Source of the DNA: Drosophila miranda
Taxonomy: Eukaryota; Arthropoda; Insecta; Diptera; Drosophilidae
NCBI RefSeq assembly: GCF_003369915.1
Contig: NC_046673.1
Location: 15,918,001 to 15,982,000 of the forward strand
Reading direction: 5' to 3'
Length of the DNA stretch: 64,000 nt
The first letter of the stretch is position 1. Every line of letters starts with the position of its first letter. Under the pieces are notes generated by a model that made no database searches, had not been told where the DNA came from, and saw only the letters and a program-made list of their open reading frames with translations. The position numbers and the translations under genes are program-made. Below are positions 54,416 through 64,000 of this stretch, in pieces.

Positions 54416-57400
54416 CTAGAAGAATTTACGTCGTGGCGTGGAAAATGCCAGTCCAGTCATTCTGAAAGAAGAGAAAAAGGGTGGAAGTTGGTTTAATGTA
54501 AAAATTTAACATTTTTCAGCACTGTGTCCGCGTATTGGGTCTTTTTCTAACCTGGCTAGCTTGGGGGCGCTGAATTCTTCGGTGGAAGTGGTTTTGCCTG
54601 GGGGGGCTGGAGTAGCATTCTGATCGATCGATCGCTTGGCAGGCGATAGGACGTTGGAAGTGGGCGCAGACTCAGAGCCGAATGCTGGCTCTGGTGAGGC
54701 AAATGTAGATTCCTCGCCCACCATCTTATCATCCTGCTGCTTCTGTTCCTCTAGCGGCTCCTCTTTGATCTCGAGGATATCAGCCTTGGGTGAATTTGTT
54801 GGCTGCGGCTTCGCGTTGCGTTTCAGTGGATTCATGCAAGAGCCCTTGCAGCCGCAGTTGTCGCCACAGCCGTTGCTGGAGGAGAAGCAAGCGCAGCGTT
54901 TTGTATTGCATTTGGTGCGGCACTTGCACTTTTTCGATATGTAGTGGCGACCCCCCTCTACGACCTCCGTGGCCGAGGTGGAGTGCTGGGAATTGACCGA
55001 CCCATTGATCTCAGTGTTTACGCTGAGGGCCAGCTGCTGTTCGCCGGTCGGCATTGACGTCTCCTGGGCCTGTGGGGTGGCACGTTCGGTTTTGTCGTTG
55101 ACCGACTGCGTATACATCTGCGGTGAGGTGATTAATTACGTTTGGCATTGCCCTGTTGTGCTCGACTGAAGTACTCTACTCACCTTGGAACGTCGCTTGG
55201 TGCTGGGGATCCATTCGGGGTCGTCATCGCTGCTATCGCTCACAACTTCAATGGTTTCAGAGAGGAACTCAACGCTCTCATTGTGATTATCGCGGGATGG
55301 GGCCGCCTTAGCTTGTTTTTCTTTTGTGTATGTCCTTTCCTTGCTCGACTTCAGACGATCGTACTGTTTCTGAAGGGTTTCGCGGCTGCTCAACAGCTCC
55401 TCGATAATCTCTTGGTGCGTTTCGCCTGCGGGCTGCTGCGTGGCCGCCGTGCGCAACAGGACAGCCACCTTCTCCTCGTAGGCACGCTGCTGGGCGAGCA
55501 TTTGGTCCTCGTGGTGGGCCTCGACCTGGCGCAGCCGCTTGGCCAGAGCATCGTGCCGCTGCTGGTTCTCCAGCAGCTGGCAGCGCTGTTCTTCCATGGC
55601 GATACGCTGCTCGAAAATGTTGTGCGCCTGCTGGCGCCGCTGCTGGACGAGGCTCTTCAGCAGCTGCTTACTAACGGCACGCGATTCGTTGAGGCTGTGG
55701 ACGCTCTCGGCGAGGGCCTTGCTGCGGCTGTCCAAATCGCTGAGGCAGACCTTCTGTTGGAGATCAGCTATCTGGGCGTTGCGCATCTCCAGCTCCTCCT
55801 CGATCATGGCCAGCTGTTTGGGATCCCCACCAGATTTCACTTGATTGTAGTGGCTATTGATGATCGCCCGGTCCTCCATGAGCTGTTCGAGACTGTGCTC
55901 GGCATCGATCACTGAGAGGATGACCTCCAGTTCGCGTTCCACCCAGGAGTCTGTCTTGGCCCCACCTGTGGGATCCTTGGCATGGCGCTGACGCTGTGCC
56001 GATGCCTGGCGATCGAGGGCGTCCTTCAGCCGCTTATTGGTGGCCAGGGCCTCCTCACATTTGCGCTTCAGCACCTGCCGCTGCTTGGTGTGCAGGGTCT
56101 GCTGACGCACCATTTCGCTCTGCATTTTGCGGTCCTTGCTCTTCAGCTGGGTGAGCTCCTTCTCGCGCACTGTTCGCCATTGGCGGAACTTGTCCGACTC
56201 GCATCGCATCGTACGGATGAGCTTCACCTTGGACTCCTTCATGGCCCGTATTTCGGCGCTCAAATTGTTGATCTTCTCCCGCTCCTTTTCGCGCATCTTC
56301 AGCATATTGGCCTGTGTGATGAGTTTCCGCCGCAGTTCGGCGATCTGTAGCTCCAGCAGCTGCAGCCGCTTGCGACGCTCTTCGGCAATCCGGGCCGAGG
56401 GGTCCTTGCTCTTGATGGTGCGCAGCTGGTCGATCAGATCGCGCCGCTCGCTCTCCAGCTCGTCGATCTTCTGGTTGCATTGCTTCACCTTCTCGTCATC
56501 GTCATCGTCCAGCTTGCTGAAGTTGCGACAGATGCGCTCGTGCAGCTCCTGCTTGAGGTCCAGCTGGCGGTTGATGGTTCGCAGTTCGCCGACCAGACCC
56601 AGCTGCTTTTTGGTGTAGTCCTCCGACTGGGAATTGAGCAGCTCGTGGGCCTCCTCGCCCATGGCGTCGCCCATGGCGTCGCCCTCACCATCGCCATTTG
56701 TTCTGTTGCTTGATCTCGATTCGTGGCCGTGCGTCTGCAGCTCTTCCTCGGTGCTCTGCAGCACCTCGTCGACCTGATCCACCAGCTGACTGATCTCTTG
56801 CATCTGATCGGTTGGTTCCGATGGCTCGGCGCCCTCTGCCAGCTGTGCCTGCAGCTTGCTCTTTAGCTGGATAACGTACGCCTTGAGCTTATCGTGGGCT
56901 GCTTCTGCAATGTGGGCCCGCATCTCCTTCTCTGTGAGATCGATCAGAGCCTGGTGCAGCTCCTGCTGTAGCTTACGGGTCTTCTCCTGCAGCGTCTTTA
57001 CCAAATCCTGTAGACCCTGTTGGTCAGCAGCAGCCGTAGAGGATGCTGATGTACCATCAGCGCCACTTGGCAGCGGATCGAGTCCGGCCGCCCCCACAGC
57101 ACAATTAATGGAGCTGCTCATCTTGCCCACGCCCAGCAGCTCCACGCGCAGCTTCTGTATGATGTCCTTGAGCATATTGACCTCGGCCGCATGCGGATCC
57201 ATATTGACCACGGGCTTGTTCTTGATCTGAAGCGCACGATCTGCATAGCGAAGGGTGCTCAGCGTCTCAGACACATTGTAGTCAGCCGGACTGACGCAGG
57301 CAATCATCAATGTGATGGAGTTGCCGCCCAGCGAGTCCTGGAGCAGGCGCGTCAGCTTCGACTGGCGGTATGGTATATAACCAGAAACGTGTCCGGCTGT

Positions 57401-58356
57401 AAAATGGACACAAAATGAGAAAGGGTTTGGCTTTTGATAAGCGGCAAAACCTACAGCCCAATGCGTTTATCACATTTCCGAGAGCCAGCAGGCCTTTGTT
57501 GATGTTGACCCCCTCCTTGAAGCGATCCCCAATGGCCAGTGTCTTTGAGCAGCGTTCTGATCCAGCCAGATCCACAAGGTTAAACTTGGAGGTGGTCACC
57601 GCCTTCCTAAAGATCACAAGAGATGAATGCGAGAATGTAATTCCACAGGATTCTGTGTTTTTCTTTGGACACTTACCCGCCTTCCAGCTTGCTGGAAACC
57701 ACGGTAAGTGTAAAAATAGCATGTGATCGAGATGATGTCTCGTTCATAGCAGTGGCTGCCACTGCCCGACCGGCGGAGCCGCGCATCAGATAATCGGTAG
57801 CGTCACGAGCGGATTTTACATCTAATTCGGTGAGGCCAGGCATCACAATCCGATTCTGTATCTCTCGTATGTCCACGGTGGCTTTTTCGCGCTTTTGCGC
57901 CGAAAACAAATCAAAGAACTGTTCTTGGTAGAGTTCAACAAAAGAGCAAGTCACTTTGAACGTGTATTCCGCCTTCAGCTCGGCAATGTGTCCGAATATA
58001 TCGTGGACGGCCCGCGGAATGACGCCCACATCCTCATCGAGGACACCGTTGAAAGCCGTGCCCATGGTGTATGTTTTGCCAGAGCCAGTCTGGCCGTACG
58101 CTAAGATGGTCACATTATAGCCATCGAGGAGCTTCTTCAGCTTTCCCTGGACACATGCCTCAAATAGATCTTTCTGGGTGTCGTTGATGTCGAAGACATG
58201 GTTGTATGTGTAGCACTCGCCGCGATTGATTGACACTTGGGGGGAACCGTTCGCCGAGCGCTCGAGTGCAATGCGGCAGCCGCGTTCCACCTCCGATTTG
58301 ACGAGGGGACGCACGCGCAATGCCACTGTAACTGTGCTGGTGTCGTCGCTGGACAT
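54416..58356 (-). CDS. Klp3A: KLP3A chromokinesin (kinesin-4 family)
   Basis: Exons 58356-57677, 57606-57455, 57396-55184, 55117-54552 and 54461-54416 join in phase to 1218 residues, close to the roughly 1210 I recall for KLP3A. The N-terminal motor (1-350) has the P-loop GQTGSGKT (88-95), switch I SSRSH (208-212) and switch II DLAGSER (239-245). A long coiled coil runs through about 360-950, and an acidic NLS-like segment ([15 protein letters not shown]) precedes a cysteine-rich CxC domain near 1077-1112 ([29 protein letters not shown]), as in KIF4. KIF4-type kinesins act on spindle midzone microtubules and chromosomes; KLP3A is needed for central spindle formation, cytokinesis and pronuclear behaviour. 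The last exon is only 46 bases and is inferred from a weak donor (GTTAGA) and a good acceptor (TTTCAG); read without that splice the protein would end about 16 residues differently. Confidence 0.93.
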
Positions 58357-58669
58357 CTGCGGCAGAGAGCAGACCAGACCAGTTAGTACTCGTACCCTTC
58401 GCCATTTTGGGGGGACTTCTTACCTTGTTGACCGGATTCCCGACAGGTATTGTAAATTGTATCGCAGTGAAGAAATTTGCAAGTCTTAAACAAATAATAA
58501 AACAAAAACTAATAATCAGAGCACAAAAAAAAAACACCGAAACACCGAAAGCCTGAGTATTAACTACAGTATATGTTTAGCCGGCTGTGATTGTGCAAAT
58601 TTGTGTAGCTTATGCGACGCTTGTATTTTTCCCGGCCTCCTTTGCCAGTAAATTCGAAAATGGTGGCAT

Positions 58670-58965
58670 AATATATCGATACAACAGCTGGGCTGGAATT
58701 TTTCAAACGGTCACACTAGTTCATGCGATAGTTAAACTATCGATAATAGGAACACGGACGCCTAACACACAACTACTAATTATATAATTTTTTAAAGGAC
58801 CCCACTGTCTGTTTACAATATTGGAAAAACTTAGATGAACTTTGTTGCAAAAATGTTTTGTATTTCAAACGCTGACCTGACTATCGATACCTGAAAATCG
58901 ATAGTTGCATGTCTTTTTTTTTCTATTGTGGAACGCCATAATTTGGCCACACTCGGCAGTCGCCA
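58670..58965. promoter_or_regulatory. Divergent Klp3A/Zw10 promoter with several DREs and Motif 1
   Basis: TATCGATA at 58674-58681, 58738-58745 and 58882-58889, an AATCGATAG at about 58896-58904, Motif 1 (GGTCACACTA) at 58709-58718, and a Motif-1-like GGCCACACTC near 58944. The coding starts are 662 bases apart on opposite strands. DREF-driven divergent promoters are typical of replication and mitosis genes in flies. Confidence 0.65.
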
Positions 58966-59018
58966 CAACACACAAAAGTTTCGTATTTTTTTTTTTATAT
59001 CCTTTATTTCAATAAATC

Positions 59019-61301
59019 ATGGCTGCAAGAGCGCAGATCAAGTTGTTGCCGGAGATGTTCCAGAGCAATGGGTGTGCAAGCCTCGAGAGCACGAAATCGA
59101 CAGTTTCCAAAGTACAGACGCGCACTGAACGCTTCCAACAGCGCGTCAGAAAGCATATAGACGATAACTATTCGGAGTTTATGACCAATCATACATCGCC
59201 GGACATCTTCCTGGAGGAGTCCAGTTCGCTGGGCCGGGAGATCAACGACCTGCTTGAAACGGTAGGCACCGAGGGCCTGGCCGCTCTAAATGGCTCAAGC
59301 ACGCAGTTGGCCGACCACAGTCGGGAGCTGCGTGAACTAATGCTGGGCCTGCAGGTCAGTGAGCACATTCTGAAGATCGACGAGCTCTTCCAGTGCGTAG
59401 AAGAGGCGAAGGGCACCAAGGACTATCTGGTGGTCCTCGATCTGGTGGGGCGTCTTCGATCGGTCATATACGGCGAGGGCGAAGCCGCTACCCAAGATGT
59501 GGTGCGCATCTTCCAGGCCCTCGAATGCTATGAAACCATCAAGGTGAAGTACCATGTACAGGCCCATCTCCTGCAGCAGAATATGCAGGAGCGCTTCGAT
59601 CGGTTGGTGCAACTCAACTGCAAATCCTTTCCCAATTCCAAGTGCGCCACACTGCTGGTCAGCAAGGAGGAGGGTCAGCTGCATGACATTGTCATCGCAT
59701 TATTCCAGGAGCGCTACAATCCCGTCAGACTGTGTGAATTCCTGCTGGAAAACTGCATCGAGCCGCTTATCCTCAAGCCGGTCGGGGTGGAGTGCAACGA
59801 GAACGCCAAAGCCGGCACCTATGTCCAACTCTCGCTCTCATACTCCACCAAGGAGAGTGGCACGGCTAGCGGCACTAGCACACAACTGAGACCGAACTAC
59901 AAGCAGGTGCTCGAGCACTTTCGACTGCTCCTCCAGACGTTGAGCGGCATCAACCACAGCCTGTCCAGCAGCCAGCATGTTTTCAGCATCATTGGAAATC
60001 ATGTCAAGGATCGCATGATGCATTTGCTGGTCAACGACTGCCTTATACCGGCTGTGCCCGAGACCATGGAAGAGTACCAGGCCTCCACGTTGTGCCAAGA
60101 TGTGGCCCACTTTGAACAGTATCTGGCCGACTCGTTCCTCATCAATCCCGAGGTGGATCGCGAACTCAGTCGGTTCATCGAACGGTACGAGAACTATTAT
60201 CGTAATCGGCTGGGCAGTCGCGTCGTGGAGTCGACCCAGGAGATTATACAGCGTGATCTGCAGGACATGGTGCTGGTGTCGCCCAACAAGCAAGCAACGG
60301 ATCCCTTCCACTTCCCCCGCTGCATGGTCTCGAGGAGTGCACAGGTAGAGAAGGATGAACAGGACCATCATCCTCCCTTTCGAATCACGTAAAATTCCTA
60401 TTGCTTTCGTTTTGCAGGACTTTATGAAGCTAATGGAACGCATTATGCGACAACGGAAGGAGAAGCCGCGCAAGGACGAGGCCGATCCCCTGGCCAGCGT
60501 CATTGGCATGATGCTGCAGACGTACATCGACGAGGTGCCCAAGGTGCACAAGAAACTGCTTCAGAGCATTCCACAGCAGTCGGTGCTGTTCCACAACAAC
60601 TGCATGTACTTCAGACATTGGGTGGCCCAGAATGCCAGCAAGGGGATCGAGAGTTCTTCCGCACTGGTCAAGACGCTGGAGGCCACTGGGACCATGCACT
60701 TCCGGGTGCAGGTCACCTACCAGACCTCCATACTGAAGTACATCATGAGGAGATTCGGTGAGTGTGAGCACCCGACTGATGATTCCCTATTTCTCCCAAA
60801 ATTTTGACATTTGACATTTTTGCAGAATTTGAAGGTCCGCATACGCTGGGCACCGGCCCATTGAAGCTTGTGCGTCGTTGCCTGCGTCAGCTGGAGCTGC
60901 TGAAGAACGTGTGGCAGAATGTCCTGCCTGATAATGTGTACAAGAGCACCTTTGTGGAGCTACTCGATGCGTTCATCAATGAGCTGGTGCGTCACATTTT
61001 CAGACAGCGCGACATCTCCGCAACCATGGCCAGCGATCTGAGCGACCTAATCGATGTGGTACTGGAGAAAGCCCCAAAACTGTTCCGCGATCCCCATGAG
61101 GTGCATCAGGTGCGCTCGTGGATGAAGTTGCAGCAACTCAAGACCATGATGAATGCCTCGCTCAAGGAGATCACCGAACTGTGGTGTAAGGGAGCCGGCC
61201 CGCTGACGGCCAACTATAAGGCCGATGAGATACAGTATCTGATACGGGCCCTGTTCCAGGACACCGATCGTCGGGCCAAGGCCATCACCCAGATTATGTA
61301 G
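59019..61301 (+). CDS. Zw10: ZW10, RZZ kinetochore and NRZ tethering subunit
   Basis: Exons 59019-60344, 60418-60757 and 60826-61301 join in phase to 713 residues, matching the size of ZW10 proteins (about 720). The protein is mostly helical, with no membrane helix. Family-like segments include an N-terminal coiled region (VQTRTERFQQRVRKHIDDNY), the mid-region TDPFHFPRCMVS, KVHKKLLQSIPQQSVLFHNN, and the C-terminal LLDAFINELVRHIF...SDLSDLIDVVLEKAPKLF. ZW10 joins Rod and Zwilch at kinetochores to recruit Spindly/dynein and Mad1, and in interphase joins Rint1/NAG in Golgi-ER vesicle tethering. The start codon is the first ATG after the promoter motifs. It shares a divergent promoter with Klp3A, so two mitotic genes are paired. 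Confidence 0.93.
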
Positions 61302-61345
61302 AGCTGATTCCCCGCTAATGTTATTTAGATTATGCTTTAATTCTT

Positions 61346-61351
61346 AATAAA
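61346..61351 (+). terminator. Zw10: Zw10 poly(A) signal
   Basis: AATAAA 45 bases after the Zw10 stop and 25 bases before the bzd stop on the other strand, so the two 3' ends probably overlap. Confidence 0.6.
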
Positions 61352-61375
61352 AAACAATGCCAAAAGGTCTATCCA

Positions 61376-63221
61376 TCAGTTGGCCTCGTGGCGGGCCTGA
61401 AAGATAAGTGGATACAGCTGCTCAACGAGCAGTCTATGGTCCCGGCCATGTGTGACGGACAATATGCGCTGGGCCTCCTCCAGATGATGACGGGCCTCCT
61501 TGTGGTGGCGCTCGAAGAGCTGTATCTTGCCAAGCTTCATGTGTAGCAGGCCCACCAGCGGATTCCACTGGCCATGGTACATCTGGAAGCCCGGTAACAG
61601 CTGCTGGCCGTAGTCGAGGGCTTCCTCCCATTTTCCCACCTCGATGGCCGCCTCAAAGGCAGCATCCAATGTCTTGACATGCCACACGTTCAGAGGATGC
61701 ATGAGGCCCGCCTGTTTGTCCAGGCATACCTTGCATACGTCAAGATCTGCAGGAGCAGGAGCAAATCAGTGAAAGAAAGAAGTCACACGAAATTAAGTCA
61801 CACTTACAGGCCACATCCTTCATGGCCTCCAGATTGTGCTTGGTCAGGGCCATGATCTCATTGTAGGCATTTCTCAGCTTGGGACTGATGCCCACCGAAC
61901 AGCGCTTGCAGTTGTTCCACTCGATGTTGATGCTGGCGCTGCATTTCCGATTGGGACAGGCGGCGGCTGTCATTTGGCGCGCCTCCTTTGGATCGCGACA
62001 CTTGCTGCAAACGCACAGGAAGTAGTAGTGGTCCTTGAGGTCCTGTCGCCGCTGTTCGGGCGTGTTCAACAGATCGATGTAACTGATGAAAATCTTCGAC
62101 CAGTCCAGGCAGGGCATATCCTCCAGGGCGTGTATGTGCAGCTCGTTCCCCTCAAAGGTGGCCACCGCATTCGGCTGGCAGCTGTGGTCGGTGATCGAGA
62201 CACCCAAATAAATGGCAGTGGCAATGGAGTTCATCTCAGCATCCAAAACATTAAAACCGTTTGTGATTAGCTGCGGCATTGATACAAATAAAGATACAGA
62301 TACGGATATAAAGAGATGGCAAAAGAAAAGAAAAAGAAAAGAGCTAGCTATCAAAACATCACATTTGAGTGTATCTAAACCGTGAACCTCGCGAAATGAT
62401 CAATCGCCTGGCAAGGCGCCAGCCCCGCGCCATTGATTGGTTTCTTATTCGGGCAGAACAGGAGCGGATTCGGGTACATTTTTAGTTTTGCACCACAGGT
62501 GGGTGATGTTCCACCTCCATCTCCTCCTCCCGTTTCTTCTTATATCTAAGACATGCGCCTGCCTGTCCACCATCAGGTGGCTGTTACTTACACGACCATA
62601 GATGCTCATTAGTTCTGACTTGTTTGGCACTGTGCTTGGGCTATCGGCCATCATATCCGTGAGCACGGCATGCAACGAGTCCAAGTGCTCCAGCCGCTTT
62701 GGGTCATTCTTGATTTCAGCATAATCTGTGGAAGGCCAGGAGCAGTCCATTAGCAGTCCATTGGCAGTCCCTGAATGGGGCCCATGGGGGCGTACTACTC
62801 ACGGGACATGAGGTCACGGAACTTGCGGGATCCATGCTCAGTATAATAGCCACGGATTAGATCGCCGCCATGCTGGAGGCGCAGTATGAGGCGACACAGC
62901 ATGCGGGCGGCATCCGGCACAATCCGTGGATGGATGCTTTTAAGGAATGGGCACTCGTGCTTGTGCTGTGCCCAGGCTTGGGTCTGGCAGGATCGGTTAC
63001 AGTAAGACACATATCGGCAGTTCGAACACTTTCGCACCTTGGTCCTAGGATCAAAATGGAATCGTGTAAATATTAATAAGCCTTTCAATTCGCATTTCAC
63101 AAAACACTTACGCCTCCACGCAGTTATCGCAGCGCTCCAGGCGATACTGCGACTTGAGCACAAACGCAAAAGGCTTCTCTGTGAGGATGCGCTGTCCTCG
63201 TTTGACGGACTTCCCATCCAT
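61376..63221 (-). CDS. bzd: SMYD3-like SET/MYND lysine methyltransferase (buzidau)
   Basis: Exons 63221-63112, 63044-62803, 62725-62592, 62270-61808 and 61746-61376 join in phase to 439 residues (human SMYD3 has 428). The start at 63221 has ideal context (GCCATGG), and the frame is closed upstream by a TGA. Order: split SET N-part (1-30), MYND zinc finger with C31, C34, C43, C46, C52, C56, H64 and C68, SET core (about 163-240) with DHSCQPN at 190-196 and ISYID, post-SET cysteines (CVCSKC), and a helical C-terminal TPR-like region (260-439). SMYD3 enzymes use SAM to methylate cytoplasmic substrates and histones. The first residue of the usual NHSC motif is Asp here. The gene is convergent with Zw10, with 75 bases between stop codons. 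Confidence 0.88.
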
Positions 63222-63765
63222 GGCGACTGGGATGGGGATGGGATACCTGGGACCAGAGTCTTCTGCTGCTGTTGCTTGGCCGGGGGCTCGTCACGTACGA
63301 CTAAAAATGAGCGCACACCTGCCCCTCAAAAAATAATTTCGAAGTTTCTACTTTTGAATGTTTTGCGGCATCTAGATCTATTTTTAGACACAAATTTGCG
63401 TAAATCGCAGGCGAAGAACAAAACAAAAAATATTTGTTTTCGTTTTGTGCAGCAGAGCAGCGCAGCCCCGCGCGGTGACCAGCGTTGCCATATCGTTGGC
63501 GCAAGAACATGTACGGGGTACAGGTACAGTGATAACCACTCAAATTGAACTGAACTTTTTGATTGATTTGATTTTACAAAGTAAAAATGCCACACATTGT
63601 TGCTGTTGTCTTCCGGGCCCTTGCAGGCAATATTTTTTCTCATTTATTTGTAGCAAACCTTTAGCTTAAGGATATTTATTATGTGATCAATCCAAGCCTG
63701 TGGCGGCGCTGGGGCGAATAGACGGGCCTTTACAGATAGATATAGCTAAACCAAGACTAACACGA
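63222..63765. other. Spacer: bzd 5' region and eIF3g 3' UTR
   Basis: Upstream of bzd and downstream of eIF3g, both on the minus strand. Contains a GGTGACC Motif-1-like sequence near 63474, but no other gene. Confidence 0.5.
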
Positions 63766-64000
63766 CTAATTGTTCTGCGGCTTTGACCATTCAACGCTGA
63801 GAATCAGATGATCGTAGCCGTGTCCGTTCAATATCTCGATGGCTGCCGCAGCATCCTTGCGCTGCTTGAAGTGCACATATGCGAAGCCCTTGCAGAGGCC
63901 GGTATTCTTGTCGCGGGCCAGGTACATTTTACTTTGTGGTCCAATCTTCTTAACCAGCTCCTCCAGATCCGCCTCCGTCATCGATTCCGACAGATTCGAG
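63766..64000 (-). CDS. eIF3g1: eIF3 subunit g, C-terminal RRM (5' part beyond the window)
   Basis: The frame enters from the right edge and stops at TAG 63766-63768, giving about 77 residues of an RNA recognition motif: RNP2-like [19 protein letters not shown]1-like KGFAYVHF and the ending [14 protein letters not shown]. The RRM as the last domain ending in LxVEW(S/A)KP is typical of eIF3g, a subunit of the translation initiation factor eIF3 that helps 40S scanning and reinitiation. Drosophila has a testis-biased paralogue (eIF3g2), so the symbol is likely but not certain. Same strand as bzd, 545 bases apart. Confidence 0.85.
   Translation of the reverse strand, partial: SNLSESMTEADLEELVKKIGPQSKMYLARDKNTGLCKGFAYVHFKQRKDAAAAIEILNGHGYDHLILSVEWSKPQNN

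Overview
The window reads as nuclear DNA of a Drosophila species. It has short GT-AG introns, long CAG/CAA-rich coding tracts, abundant CA, GA and AT microsatellites, and DRE (TATCGATA) and Motif-1 (GGTCACACTG) core promoter elements. The genes I recognise (ctp, Pp2C1, egh, Klp3A, Zw10, bzd, eIF3g) are, as I recall, X-linked (Muller element A) in D. melanogaster. The mixture of linkage groups and the repeat load suggest a non-melanogaster species, perhaps of the obscura group; that is inference. I see no bacterial operons, CRISPR arrays, tRNA genes, rRNA genes or intact transposons.

Layout. 1-467: last coding exon of an unrecognised gene (+). 1550-3093: leucine-rich-repeat protein (-). 6056-7652: five-exon single-pass membrane protein (+). 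10613-15817: nine-exon X11/Mint adaptor with PTB-PDZ-PDZ (+). 19405-24897: PPM1D/WIP1-like PP2C phosphatase (-), convergent with X11L. 31068-38028: ctp, dynein light chain LC8 (+), two coding exons split by a 6.7 kb intron. The ctp stop codon is followed in frame by 286 further open codons (38029-38889). 38890-51035: about 12 kb without a recognised gene, rich in microsatellites and dispersed repeats. 51036-52473: egghead (+). 54416-58356: Klp3A chromokinesin (-). 59019-61301: Zw10 (+), divergent from Klp3A. 61376-63221: SMYD3-like methyltransferase bzd (-). 63766-64000: C-terminal end of eIF3g (-).

From memory, Pp2C1 and ctp are neighbours near D. melanogaster 4C, while egh, Klp3A, Zw10 and bzd lie in the zeste-white region near 3A. 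If so, the ctp-egh interval holds a rearrangement junction, and it carries copies of two repeat families that also occur elsewhere in the window. The right-hand block is compact, with overlapping promoters and closely spaced 3' ends. The left and middle parts are loose, with large introns and UTRs. The genes do not form a pathway.

Best leads for a second look: the in-frame acidic/Q-rich ORF after the ctp stop; a foldback of about 50 bp arms between X11L and Pp2C1; an inverted pair of a TIR-bearing repeat bracketing ctp; a possible 6-nt microexon in the X11 PTB domain; an ATCGAT cluster; and very long G/C homopolymers that may be real or assembly artefacts. I did not find a clearly new multi-gene system.
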